Origin: Desmonostoc muscorum LEGE 12446
Lineage (GTDB): Bacteria; Cyanobacteriota; Cyanobacteriia; Cyanobacteriales; Nostocaceae
Reading direction: 5' to 3'
Assembly: GCF_015207005.2 (NCBI RefSeq)
Contig: NZ_JADEXS020000001.1
Coordinates: 2,480,001-2,544,000, forward strand
Length of the DNA stretch: 64,000 nt
The notes beneath the pieces were generated by a model. That model searched no databases. It had not been told where the DNA came from and saw only the letters and a program-made list of their open reading frames with translations. Numbering within the stretch: position 1 is the stretch's first letter; every line of letters begins with the position of its first letter. A program made the translations under genes and the position numbers. Below are positions 33,770-41,214 of this stretch, piece by piece.

Positions 33770-33842
33770 GGGCGAGGAGGGATTCGAACCCCCGACACCG
33801 TGGTCCGTAGCCACGTGCTCTAGTCCACTGAGCTACACGCCC
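33770..33842 (-). tRNA. trnR-ACG: tRNA-Arg (anticodon ACG)
   Basis: On the minus strand the cloverleaf reads GGGCGTG acceptor, D arm with TAGCTCAGTGGA, and the anticodon arm CGTGG-CTACGGA-CCACG with anticodon ACG. The T arm is GGGGG-TTCGAAT-CCCTC and the acceptor closes with CTCGCCC, 73 bases in all, with the 3' CCA not encoded. One U-U mismatch is present in the acceptor stem. It decodes CGN arginine codons after A-to-I editing. Confidence 0.95.
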
Positions 33843-33875
33843 TTGACAAGAAACTATATTAACACTTCTCACTAA

Positions 33876-34385
33876 ATGACGCAAGATAATTTTCCATCTA
33901 ATTTTGGCAACTTAACCCACCTAGATGATCGAGGACAAGCACAGATGGTGGATGTGTCTGAAAAAGCACCCACGATCCGCCAAGCAGTAGCCGCTGCCAA
34001 GGTGCGGATGCTGCCGACAACCTTTGCTGCAATTCAAGCCGGAAATGTGCCAAAAGGCGATGTGTTGGGGACTGTGAGGTTGGCTGGCATTATGGCGGCG
34101 AAGCAAACATCTGCCTTAATTCCCTTATGTCATCCGTTACCTTTGCAAAAAATTGCGATCGAGGTTACACCCGATCCCGAACTACCTGGTTATGAAATTC
34201 AAGCCACAGTCAAAACCAAAGCTGAAACCGGGGTAGAGATGGAAGCTTTAACTGCCGTTTCTATTGCGGCTTTAACTTTATACGATATGGCCAAAGCTTT
34301 GGAAAAGTCGATTCAAATTGAATCAATTCGGTTAATCAGTAAAAGTGGCGGGAAATCAGGAGATTATTCCCCGCCAGGGCAATAA
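33876..34385 (+). CDS. moaC: Cyclic pyranopterin monophosphate synthase MoaC
   Basis: 169 residues. MoaC converts the MoaA product to cyclic pyranopterin monophosphate in molybdenum cofactor synthesis. Family blocks: [61 protein letters not shown] and ISKSGGKSG. The conserved catalytic Lys and Asp region ([15 protein letters not shown]) is intact. It stands alone just after the tRNA; other mo genes are not in the window. Cytosolic hexamer. Confidence 0.95.
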   Translation: MTQDNFPSNFGNLTHLDDRGQAQMVDVSEKAPTIRQAVAAAKVRMLPTTFAAIQAGNVPKGDVLGTVRLAGIMAAKQTSALIPLCHPLPLQKIAIEVTPDPELPGYEIQATVKTKAETGVEMEALTAVSIAALTLYDMAKALEKSIQIESIRLISKSGGKSGDYSPPGQ

Positions 34386-34386
34386 T

Positions 34387-34584
34387 TTACGTTATCTCAC
34401 CTAAAGCTTTATTCAGATCCGTGGGGCTTTCAAACTCTTTGTCTCCTGGCACTTTCTCTAACAAAGAGATAATCTCCTTATCTGCTCCGTGCTTTTTAGC
34501 GTGTTGAATCAAATCTTGCCTTTTAGCAGGATAGTCAACACCTTTCAAGTGTTTTTGGATTTCAACTGGGTTTGCCTTAGCCAT
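34387..34584 (-). CDS. DUF2795 protein
   Basis: 65 residues, a small all-helical DUF2795 protein. Features are NPVEIQKHLKGVDYPAKRQDLIQHAKKHGADKEII and LLEKVPGDKEFESPTDLNKALGEI. The pattern KGVDYPA...L...A...GA...I...L..LP..F.S..D.. is characteristic. It is convergent with moaC with one base between. A GTGG-type region precedes the ATG. Function unknown. Confidence 0.8.
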   Translation of the reverse strand: MAKANPVEIQKHLKGVDYPAKRQDLIQHAKKHGADKEIISLLEKVPGDKEFESPTDLNKALGEIT

Positions 34585-34716
34585 TTTTGTCCACCTCTAA
34601 AGATTATTCCCATCTTCACAAGTGGATATATTTGCTCCCTCTATCAAACAGATGAATCATTTGTAACTTAAAAAATGCAAAGGTCATCCACTGGGTTGAT
34701 GAATCATTTATGGGGC

Positions 34717-34905
34717 ATGGGGAGTTAGGAGTTAGGAGTTAGGAGTTAGGAGTTAGGAGTTAGGAGTTAGGAGTTAGGAGTTAGGAGTTAGGAGTTAGGA
34801 GTTAGGAGTTAGGAGTTAGGAGTTTGGAATTACCTCCTCTGTCCCAATCTCCTCATCTCCTCCCTCATCCCCCTCATCTCCCTCATCCCCCTCATCTCCC
34901 CCAAC
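34717..34905. repeat. AGTTAGG heptamer tract followed by CCCTCAT tract
   Basis: About sixteen copies of GTTAGGA at 34717-34831, then CTCATCTCC/CCCTCATC units to 34905. The region ends at the stop of the Uma2 gene and fills the 330-base gap after the DUF2795 gene. STRR-type DNA; no gene. Confidence 0.93.
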
Positions 34906-34914
34906 CCAGCCGAT

Positions 34915-35586
34915 TCATGGAAGGTTGTCAGGGTCGATGCCAAGACTACGTAAGTGTGCTGCCAATTGTTCGGTGCGTAGGCGTTCTTGTTCCAATAAGA
35001 ACTCAGCCTGTTGTGCGCGTTCATTGAGTTCCAGGGTGTTCAAAAATTTTCGTCCATCTGGATGGTAAATTACTAACTCTCCCTGCCCAGTTTCAAATTT
35101 AATTCCCAAGCGGGGACTCATCCAACCATCCATTTGCCATAGTTTATTTAAATGGTTATTTTGCCGCAACCAACCATCTAATTGAAAACTTTCAGGGTCG
35201 TATAAGTAATATTCCTCAACACCATAAGTATCGTAAAACTCTAGCTTGCGATCCATTTCCTTGGTATCGTTGCTATGGGAAAGAATCTCAAAGACTACTT
35301 GGGGTGAAATATTGTCTTCTTGCCACTGACGATAGGAACGACGTTTGCCTTTTGGTCTGCCGAAGATAACCATGACATCAGGTGCAGTTGGCGTAATCAA
35401 CTGGGAACGGACGGGATACCAAAGCAAATCTCCTACAATCAAAACATTATTATTATTCGCAAATAGAATCTCCAAATTCTCCTTGATCAAGACAATCCAA
35501 CGATACTGTTCTGTGTTTTCTGCCATTGGTTTGCCATCGCTGTCTGGATAGAGGAGGTCAGAGTCTATTTGCCCAAACATAGTCAT
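34915..35586 (-). CDS. Uma2 family endonuclease
   Basis: 223 residues with the Uma2 core. Metal-site motifs are TAPDVMVIFG and SPQVVFEILSHSNDTKEMDRKLEFYDTYGVEEYYLYDPE, giving D, E and K of the PD-(D/E)XK fold. It has an N-terminal YPDSDGKPMAENTEQ segment and a C-terminal coiled tail (AQQAEFLLEQERLRTEQLAAHLRSLGIDP) typical of longer Uma2 members. Its role is unknown. It is bounded by STRR tracts on its 3' side. Confidence 0.88.
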   Translation of the reverse strand: MTMFGQIDSDLLYPDSDGKPMAENTEQYRWIVLIKENLEILFANNNNVLIVGDLLWYPVRSQLITPTAPDVMVIFGRPKGKRRSYRQWQEDNISPQVVFEILSHSNDTKEMDRKLEFYDTYGVEEYYLYDPESFQLDGWLRQNNHLNKLWQMDGWMSPRLGIKFETGQGELVIYHPDGRKFLNTLELNERAQQAEFLLEQERLRTEQLAAHLRSLGIDPDNLP

Positions 35587-35694
35587 AGGATTTAAAAGAG
35601 CTAATCTTAACCTTCAATTTCGATTATGACTGCTTTCTGAGGAAGGATAGCAACCAATACTGCGTAGGTTTTGGAATTTCTTGGTTGAGGCAAG

Positions 35695-35780
35695 CAGGGG
35701 GAGCAGGGGGAGAAATGGGGGCTGGCGTTGAGTTTTGCCTCCCCTGCTTCCCCTGCTTCCCCTGCCTCCCCTGCTTATCC
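35695..35780. repeat. Inverted GCAGGGGGA / TCCCCTGCC tracts
   Basis: AGCAGGGGGAGCAGGGGG units are followed about 25 bases later by CCCCTGCTT/CCCCTGCCT units, so the two halves are complementary and can form a hairpin. Intergenic. Confidence 0.85.
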
Positions 35781-35858
35781 GAGCAGTATTGGGATAGCAA
35801 CGACATACCCAAAAACCTTAGAATGAGTAGGGTGTATTTAAATCTGTAACAAATATTT

Positions 35859-36116
35859 ATGCCTCCTCGTTGGCCTCGCAAACCCGATCGCAATGACCCA
35901 GAGTATCGCAAAATCGATGACCGGATGAATTTTGCCGTGCATGTGGCGATCGCTGCTACTATCAATTCTGGATTGTGGTTCTTCCACATCTTGAAAGGCA
36001 CTAGCTGGGAGTGGCTGCCCTGGTTGACTGTCAGTTGGTTAGTGATATTGTTGGTGCATCTAATTTATATTAGTGCGATCGCCAACTACACCGAAACTCC
36101 ACCCAAATCCACCTGA
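35859..36116 (+). CDS. 2TM domain small membrane protein
   Basis: 85 residues: a charged N-terminus (RWPRKPDRNDPEYRKIDDRMN), a first helix AVHVAIAATINSGLWFFHIL, a short WEW loop, and a second helix LPWLTVSWLVILLVHLIYISAI. The layout matches the cyanobacterial 2TM domain proteins. It is an inner-membrane or thylakoid protein of unknown role. It stands alone. Confidence 0.75.
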   Translation: MPPRWPRKPDRNDPEYRKIDDRMNFAVHVAIAATINSGLWFFHILKGTSWEWLPWLTVSWLVILLVHLIYISAIANYTETPPKST

Positions 36117-36236
36117 AGATGGACTACTGATGCTAGGGCGATTGTAACCTGTGGCAGTGGAATCAGCCTCGTTAATTGAGCAATAATGTAAATAAGCCTG
36201 AAATTTCGCGCTCTTTCTCAATATAGGGTTATTTTT

Positions 36237-36545
36237 ATGGCTAAGACTAACACCGCAGAACTACTTGAAGCCCTAGCAGCTGAAATTGGTGAAAACGTCT
36301 ATATAGACGTTGCCAAATGGCATCTTTATTTATCTAATGCCAAACTGCATACACTTGTTGCCGAACAACTATATCCTTTAATTACTTCCAACACTGTAAG
36401 TGAAGACCGAGTTACACAAGTCTTGCAATCAATTACAGTAAAAATTGGTGGCGGCAAACGTGAACTGCCTTTAATCGATTTCCTGCCGTTGCAATGCCAG
36501 GTCAACTTAGTAGATATTTTGGAAAAATATCAACGCGAAATTTAA
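36237..36545 (+). CDS. DUF3181 protein
   Basis: 102 residues, the usual size for this cyanobacteria-specific family. It runs NTAELLEALAAEIGENVYIDVAKWHLYL, then LHTLVAEQLYPLI, VTQVLQSITVKIGGGKRELPL and a terminal helix. It is soluble. The ATG at 36237 is preceded by an AT-rich leader with a GGGTTATTTTT spacer. No role is established. Confidence 0.8.
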   Translation: MAKTNTAELLEALAAEIGENVYIDVAKWHLYLSNAKLHTLVAEQLYPLITSNTVSEDRVTQVLQSITVKIGGGKRELPLIDFLPLQCQVNLVDILEKYQREI

Positions 36546-36678
36546 TCGCTAAAACCAAAATTCTATTTTAGAAAAACAGAATTCAGAATTCAGAATTCAG
36601 AATAAATTCTGTAAGTTGGGCGAGTTTATATTGAGATTCGCTGAAAGTTTTAATGCAAACTTATTGAGGATTAGTTAT

Positions 36679-36894
36679 ATGCTGTTACAACTCAAAGGTA
36701 CTAGTGATTTGGTAAAAATTCTGGAAATTGAAGAATTACTCGACCCTAATAGTGATGTTGTTCATGGACAAGACCAAGAAGGTCAAGAAGAACAGGAACC
36801 TGATACTTTTAAAAAAGAAAATCTCGTTTTTCCTTCTGGTGAAGATTTACCACGCTGTTGGTTAGATGCCCATTACCGAACTGCCAATGCTTAA
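36679..36894 (+). CDS. Small acidic hypothetical protein
   Basis: 71 residues from ATG 36679, which follows TGAGG at good spacing; the frame itself opens at 36616. It has a hydrophobic N-terminal helix (LLQLKGTSDLVKILEIEELLDP), an acidic Gln/Glu-rich middle (GQDQEGQEEQEPD), and a C-terminus with LPRCWLDAHYR. I do not recognise the family. It lies 130 bases after the DUF3181 gene on the same strand. Confidence 0.6.
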   Translation: MLLQLKGTSDLVKILEIEELLDPNSDVVHGQDQEGQEEQEPDTFKKENLVFPSGEDLPRCWLDAHYRTANA

Positions 36895-37490
36895 TTACAG
36901 TAGAATTCAGCTATTCTGAATTCAGGAGTAAAATAGCGACAGATGAGTAGGTTAGAACGGAGTGAAATGCAACATATACACGATTGTGAGATGTTAGCTT
37001 TCGTACCTGAATCCAACCTACATCTGTAGCTAAAATCCAAAATCCAAAATGGTATAACCCAACATCAAAAATCCGTGTTTTTGTTGGATGTAATTAACGG
37101 AAGATAATAGAAAAGAACCTTAAACAAAAGTTACTGCTCAGATCCCCGACTTCTTGAAGAAGTCGGGGATCTGAATTTTCACGTATTAAACCTCATATAG
37201 GACTTACGCACTGTACAAATGCATCGTGATGTGAATTAACTATGCTCCCGGTTGTTTCAGGCTTTTGTTAATTATCCTGCGATGCCTACGGCGGTAAACT
37301 ACGTAAATAGACCATGTTGTAGGGGCACAGCAATGCTGTGCCCTTACGAAAGATGTGGTTTTTAACCTTGCCCATATTTGGCATTTCTTGTCAATGCGTA
37401 AGTCCTATCATATACAAAACATTTATAGTACATATATACTATTTTGCTGTTAAAATGCCTTACAAGTCAGCTAGCGTTGCTTGAGGTAGT
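36895..37490. other. Intergenic region with hairpin and MITE
   Basis: A strong hairpin, CAGATCCCCGACTTC with its complement, lies at 37139-37173 (relative at 60011-60045). A 212-bp element at 37197-37408 follows, with ends ATAGGACTTACGCACTG and CAATGCGTAAGTCCTAT and a GTAGGGGCAC palindrome inside (37319-37347). No gene. Confidence 0.8.
37197..37408. mobile_element. MITE with ATAGGACTTACGCA ends
   Basis: Perfect 14-base terminal inverted repeats ATAGGACTTACGCA with near match for three more bases, and TA-type ends as in IS630/Tc1 derivatives. The interior is non-coding and itself contains a member of the GTAGGGGC palindrome family, so the insertions are layered. Confidence 0.75.
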
Positions 37491-37976
37491 ATGAAAAAAA
37501 TCCCAGACAGCTACAAACAGCGTATTTCAGTCAAAGTTTCACTGTTGCAACCGACACCTGTGACTACTGCCATAGTGCCATTGCAACCACAAGAGGAAAA
37601 AATCATCGGTGAGGAGGAGCGTTTAATTGCACAAGTCGAACGCGTCAACCGAATGGCAGGGGAGCTAGAAGCAGCGATACTGGAGTTGAAGGCAATAACT
37701 AACGCACTGATCAAGCCCAAGCCATGCAAAAATATTTGTCAGTATTTGGCAGTTAGCGTCCCTTGGGTAAGACAAAAATCAGACCAGTCTTTTATTTTGA
37801 CAACGCGAAGAGTTGATTTATTTCGAGCAGAAAGGGAAGCAGCACTGCTAGCACAGCAACTGCGTCAGCAAACCAACAAAAAAAGATTAGCGTCCCAGCG
37901 ACATAGAAAAAACAAGGATGGGACTGAGGCTGATACAAAACGATTCTTCAAAAAGCCATTAGTCAACAAATCTTAA
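37491..37976 (+). CDS. Coiled-coil basic hypothetical protein
   Basis: 161 residues. The middle is a predicted coiled coil (EEERLIAQVERVNRMAGELEAAILELKAITNAL, about 40-75) and the C-terminus a basic helix (LRQQTNKKRLASQRHRKNKD). A two-Cys segment KPCKNICQYLAV lies at about 77-88. The start has TTGAGGTAGT as ribosome site. It lies just before the DUF6464 gene on the same strand. I do not recognise a family; nucleic-acid binding is only a guess from the basic tail. Confidence 0.55.
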   Translation: MKKIPDSYKQRISVKVSLLQPTPVTTAIVPLQPQEEKIIGEEERLIAQVERVNRMAGELEAAILELKAITNALIKPKPCKNICQYLAVSVPWVRQKSDQSFILTTRRVDLFRAEREAALLAQQLRQQTNKKRLASQRHRKNKDGTEADTKRFFKKPLVNKS

Positions 37977-38022
37977 AGCGATCGCCATTTAAAGGTAACC
38001 CACCTCTGAGGTTGTAACAGTT

Positions 38023-38340
38023 ATGCTGATTGAAGTGGTAGAAGGAGCATATTCTCTTTCATTGCCAGCTACCACAAGACAATTGCTAATTGCCACAAAA
38101 ATTGGTAGTAATTGGCACATTTGCCCTCAGATTTGCACTTATGTAAAACCAGAATGCAACATCAGGGACGATCGATCAGCGCTCAAAAGGGGTAAAAAGA
38201 AGGTGTTAAAGACACTTTTAGTGATTGCCGTTGGTTTTTTACCGTCCCTGTTTTCTCTGTGGGTGATCCGCAAAACGCGATCGCGATCGCGCTTACCTGA
38301 CTTTTCACGGGATGTGGAAAAGGGGATTGGTTCGCGATAG
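38023..38340 (+). pseudogene. DUF6464-type protein, 5' part interrupted by IS4-family element
   Basis: The first 91 codons (38023-38296) encode an N-terminal region with one membrane helix (KTLLVIAVGFLPSLFSLWVI). They are cut by the insertion sequence at 38297; the frame runs on into the element to 38340 (PDFSRDVEKGIGSR is IS-encoded). The remaining codons are at 40403-40632. Joining 38296 to 40403, with one copy of the 10-bp target duplication, restores one 167-residue frame. Confidence 0.8.
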
Positions 38341-38358
38341 CTGGTCGCGAACCAATCC
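38324..38358. repeat. GGTTCGCGA hairpin 1 of the IS
   Basis: Perfect 14-bp arms GGATTGGTTCGCGA/TCGCGAACCAATCC around a short loop. It lies between the left terminal repeat and the transposase start. It could block outside transcription or translation into the transposase. Confidence 0.85.
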
Positions 38359-38425
38359 TCTGGACTTAAGATAATTTGCGTCCTCTAATATTAAGGTGCT
38401 TGTAGTATCGTATTTTGGGGTGCAA

Positions 38426-39856
38426 ATGAAACTATTAGAAGCAAACCCGTACCGCGATTGTGATTTTGGTGACAAACGTCTGACCGACAGAGCAGTGTTA
38501 ATTGCGGAGGCTTTAAAAGTAAAATATGGTCATCCTCTATCAGAAATATTTCAAAGCGCTAGTGACCTCAAACGTGGCTACGAATTCTTTTCTAACCCCA
38601 AAACAACTTTTGAGAAATTGACCCAACCATCTTTTAAACAGACGGCACAAGAGATTTATGGCATACCAATAGTATTAGCGGTAGGAGATACTACTTATCT
38701 GGATTATAAAAAAATATTAGAAAAAAGAGATGATTATGGGCCTACGGGCAATGGTGGGAACGGACTAATTTTACATAGTTCTTTAGCACTAGACCCAGAC
38801 TTTGGTCAGCCACTAGGACTATTATGGGAGAAATTGTGGCATCGACAGCACAAAGCATCTCCACCACCAGAGGAAACATCTACGGCAAAAAAAAAGCGAT
38901 TAAAAAAAGAACGTTTAATCGCCAAGAATAGAGCTTTTAAAGAGAAAGAATCTTATCGATGGGTTGAAGTTTTTCAGAAAGTAAACAAATTATTTAAAGG
39001 TTTAGAAATGCCTGATGGGGGACTACTCTCAAGAGTAATTCATGTCTTTGACCGTGAAGGAGATATTGCAGAAGTATTCGCACTTCAACGTAAAAATAAA
39101 AATACAGGTGTAGTTGTCAGAGCCGCTCACAATCGTTGTTTAGAAGGAGAAAACTCTTATCTATGGGAGTATGTAACATCCCAGAAAGTGCAGTTTATAA
39201 AAGAGATTGAATTACCTGAAACTAAAAAGCGAAAAGAAAGAACTGCCACCTTGGAGATCAGGTATTGTCCAGTATCAATAAATCCTCCTTCTCGGTTAAA
39301 AAAGTCAGGCAATTTTAACGTTTACGCGCTCTTTGCAACAGAAATTAATGTGCCAGATGGATGTGAGCCAATTACGTGGATGCTACTGACAAGCGAGTTA
39401 ATAACAACACAGACAGAAGCATCTCAAATTCTTCGATGGTATACGTATCGCTGGCGGATAGAAGAATATCACAAAATACTAAAATCTGGCTGTAAAGCGG
39501 AAAGTTACCGCTTGGCAGGGGAGAGTATGTCAACAATGTTAGGTTTTTTAACAGTGATTGCGGCACAATTACTGCGAATGACTTATCTACACCGGAATTC
39601 CCCGCACAGTTCAGCAGAATTGGTGTTAACAAAAATACAAATGGACGTGCTACTTGCTAGTACTCCACCCAAACAAAAAAAGCAGATACAGCTTACAGTT
39701 GACTGGGCAATTAGAGCAATTGCACGTCTCGGCGGATACTTAGAACATAGGAAGAATAGCCCTATTGGGATACAAGTTTTGTGGCGAGGCTGGTTGGAAT
39801 TAGAAACTTTATGCCAAGGTTGGTTGCTACATGAAAATCTAAAATCAATATATTGA
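38426..39856 (+). CDS. IS4-family transposase
   Basis: 476 residues from ATG 38426 (a GTG ten codons upstream also opens the frame). It belongs to the Tn5/IS50-like branch of IS4: FGDKRLTDRAVLIAEAL and the N-terminal SASDLKRGYEFFSNPK; first catalytic Asp in VLAVGDTTYLDY; second Asp in HVFDREGDIAEVF; and the YREK-type block YRWRIEEYHKILKSGCKAE with the catalytic Glu. It is apparently full length and intact. The enzyme cuts and pastes the surrounding element. Confidence 0.93.
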   Translation: MKLLEANPYRDCDFGDKRLTDRAVLIAEALKVKYGHPLSEIFQSASDLKRGYEFFSNPKTTFEKLTQPSFKQTAQEIYGIPIVLAVGDTTYLDYKKILEKRDDYGPTGNGGNGLILHSSLALDPDFGQPLGLLWEKLWHRQHKASPPPEETSTAKKKRLKKERLIAKNRAFKEKESYRWVEVFQKVNKLFKGLEMPDGGLLSRVIHVFDREGDIAEVFALQRKNKNTGVVVRAAHNRCLEGENSYLWEYVTSQKVQFIKEIELPETKKRKERTATLEIRYCPVSINPPSRLKKSGNFNVYALFATEINVPDGCEPITWMLLTSELITTQTEASQILRWYTYRWRIEEYHKILKSGCKAESYRLAGESMSTMLGFLTVIAAQLLRMTYLHRNSPHSSAELVLTKIQMDVLLASTPPKQKKQIQLTVDWAIRAIARLGGYLEHRKNSPIGIQVLWRGWLELETLCQGWLLHENLKSIY

Positions 39857-39887
39857 TTTTAGTTACTCGCCTTTGTTAGGAGGAATA

Positions 39888-39912
39888 TGGTTCGCGACAA
39901 CAAGTCGCGAAT
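39888..39912. repeat. GGTTCGCGA hairpin 2 of the IS
   Basis: Arms TTCGCGAC/GTCGCGAA, between the transposase stop and the passenger gene's AGGAG ribosome site. Confidence 0.8.
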
Positions 39913-39927
39913 CTAGGAGTTAATTTG

Positions 39928-40329
39928 ATGTCGAAAGACCGAAAAACCATAGCCCAAGAGGATTTACACAAGCGTATAGATTTTGTGATCTCGATGAAGG
40001 AGCGTCTGGAACTTGAAGTAGCTGCCATACACGACTCAACGCCTGTTGCGCCACCTAGTTGTAGAATCGCTCGTTACCTAGCAAAGGGGCGTAAAGAATT
40101 TTATTGGTACTATAAACTACATGCTACAACACCAATATTTACGACTCGAAATGATGGCAAGCTATCCAAGTACAAGCATTTAGGTAAGGCTGGTAGTCAA
40201 GCCTACATAGATGCCATTGAACAAATTACTGCAAGGACTAAAATTGAAGCTTTAGATCGTTCAATTGAGACTCTCAAACAGGGTTTAAAAGATTTAGTCG
40301 AAGAAACTTCCAAATATAATAAAGAATAA
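39928..40329 (+). CDS. IS passenger protein, unknown
   Basis: 133 residues from ATG 39928 with AGGAG eight bases upstream (the frame opens one codon earlier at TTG). It is lysine-rich and helical. A first part, KRIDFVISMKERLELEVAAI, is followed by a compact beta-like segment KEFYWYYKLHATTPIFTTRN, then KLSKYKHLGKAGSQAYIDAI and a coiled C-terminus. The KYKHLGKAGSQAY piece recalls small proteins of unknown function that describe a K-x-x-x-LG motif near phage or transposon genes, but I cannot name a family. It lies inside the IS, so it moves with it. Confidence 0.65.
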   Translation: MSKDRKTIAQEDLHKRIDFVISMKERLELEVAAIHDSTPVAPPSCRIARYLAKGRKEFYWYYKLHATTPIFTTRNDGKLSKYKHLGKAGSQAYIDAIEQITARTKIEALDRSIETLKQGLKDLVEETSKYNKE

Positions 40330-40331
40330 CA

Positions 40332-40362
40332 AGTGGTTCGCGATAGATTATCGCGAACTACT
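40332..40362. repeat. GGTTCGCGA hairpin 3 of the IS
   Basis: Arms AGTGGTTCGCGATA/TATCGCGAACTACT (one mismatch), immediately after the passenger stop codon and four bases before the right terminal repeat. It may serve as the passenger terminator. Confidence 0.8.
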
Positions 40363-40402
40363 CTTTCTTTTCCACATCCCGTGAAAAGTCAGTCGCGCTT
40401 AC

Positions 40403-40632
40403 GGATGAGACAAGCAGCCATGAATTTTCCCAGGATGCGGGAAGGGCGAAACTTCACATCACCAGAGGGCGATCGCTATTATTTAGAAGGGGTGGGTTAC
40501 CTGATTGGCGACATCAGCTGCAAGTTTAATGCGCGATCTGGCTATATCCGCTGTGCTGTGAATCCTGACGGGCCATGTAACGGTTGTCGTCACTACGAGC
40601 CAAAAGAATTAGCTGGTGAAAAAAAGGCGTAG
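40403..40632 (+). pseudogene. DUF6464-type protein, 3' part
   Basis: C-terminal 76 codons of the gene begun at 38023: MRQAAMNFPRMREGRNF, EGDRYYLEGVGYLIGDISC and FNARSGYIRCAVNPDGPCNG, then CRHYE. Four cysteines in this block (GDISC, IRC, GPCNGC) suggest a metal-binding or disulfide core, as in DUF6464 proteins. A frame opening inside the IS (40333) runs into it, so a chimeric 99-residue product is possible. Precise removal of the IS plus one target copy restores the 167-residue protein. Confidence 0.8.
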
Positions 40633-41214
40633 GAATTCAGAACAGACATCTGGTGAAATTAAATATGCGTTGCCCAAAAGCCTTGATAGGGGGGTTCGCA
40701 ATACGGTTCGGTTAAGATTTTTTGATGAAAATTCTAGATCCAAAGACGCGATAAATCGCCGTCAAGACGAAAGATTGATCCTTGTAGAGACGGCGATTTA
40801 TCGCGTCTGGTGCCTTAACCGAACCGTATTGGGCGCGTTCGCTCTTAGCGTTACCGTTGGCGTAGCGTCTCCGTCAGGAGAAGGTTACCGCCGTTCGCCT
40901 TTACCTCATTTTCACCATTAGTACCACATTCCCAAATTGAACCTGGGAATGATAAAATCATTGCCTACTATAATATTTGTATTTACAAACACTTTGAATA
41001 TTTGTCTTTGTATGGTCAAATAAAAATGATTTAATATACAGCAGATTTCAACTTTGTGAGGTACACAACTTGGTTTAGTAGCTAGACATCAAGCCTGTTT
41101 TACTTCTGAATTCTGCTTTAATTCTTGCAAAACTGTAAATTTGCCTCATATTGTTTGCAGATTCTAATCTTTACAATTTTGCAAACTATCTAATAACTAC
41201 ATGATTATTTAACG
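40633..41214. other. Intergenic region with MITE
   Basis: Contains the AATACGG-family MITE (40700-40830), a CGTAGCGTCTCCGTCAGGAG-type intergenic repeat, and the AT-rich upstream region of the amino-acid transporter operon. I looked for an NtcA-type GTA-N8-TAC site and did not find a convincing one. Confidence 0.6.
40700..40830. mobile_element. MITE, AATACGGTTCGGTTAAG family, copy B
   Basis: 131 bp with perfect 17-base ends AATACGGTTCGGTTAAG and the reverse complement. The interior has two inverted GACGGCGATTTATCGCGTCT-like motifs. Of the copies seen it has the best preserved termini. Confidence 0.88.

Larger units (their letters stand above)
38297..40392 (+). mobile_element. Complete IS4-family insertion sequence with passenger gene (2096 bp)
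   Basis: Perfect 26-bp terminal inverted repeats starting CTGACTTTTCACGGGATG (38297-38322 and 40367-40392). The flanking 10-bp target duplication is TCGCGCTTAC (38287-38296 and 40393-40402). The order inside is hairpin, transposase, hairpin, small passenger gene, hairpin; the three hairpins share GGTTCGCGA/TCGCGAACC arms. The intact duplication and ends suggest a recent insertion. Confidence 0.95.

Noticed and set aside
38324..40362. GGTTCGCGA hairpins as possible integron attC or phage attachment sites
   Set aside because: No integrase is present and the hairpins lie strictly inside the IS next to its genes; a regulatory or terminator role fits better.
40616..40921. 101-residue plus-strand frame after the DUF6464 gene
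   Set aside because: It is composed of the AATACGG MITE and an intergenic CGTAGCG repeat.
41121..41214. NtcA-type operator upstream of the amino-acid transporter operon
   Set aside because: No GTA-N8-TAC with a properly spaced -10 element could be found by eye.
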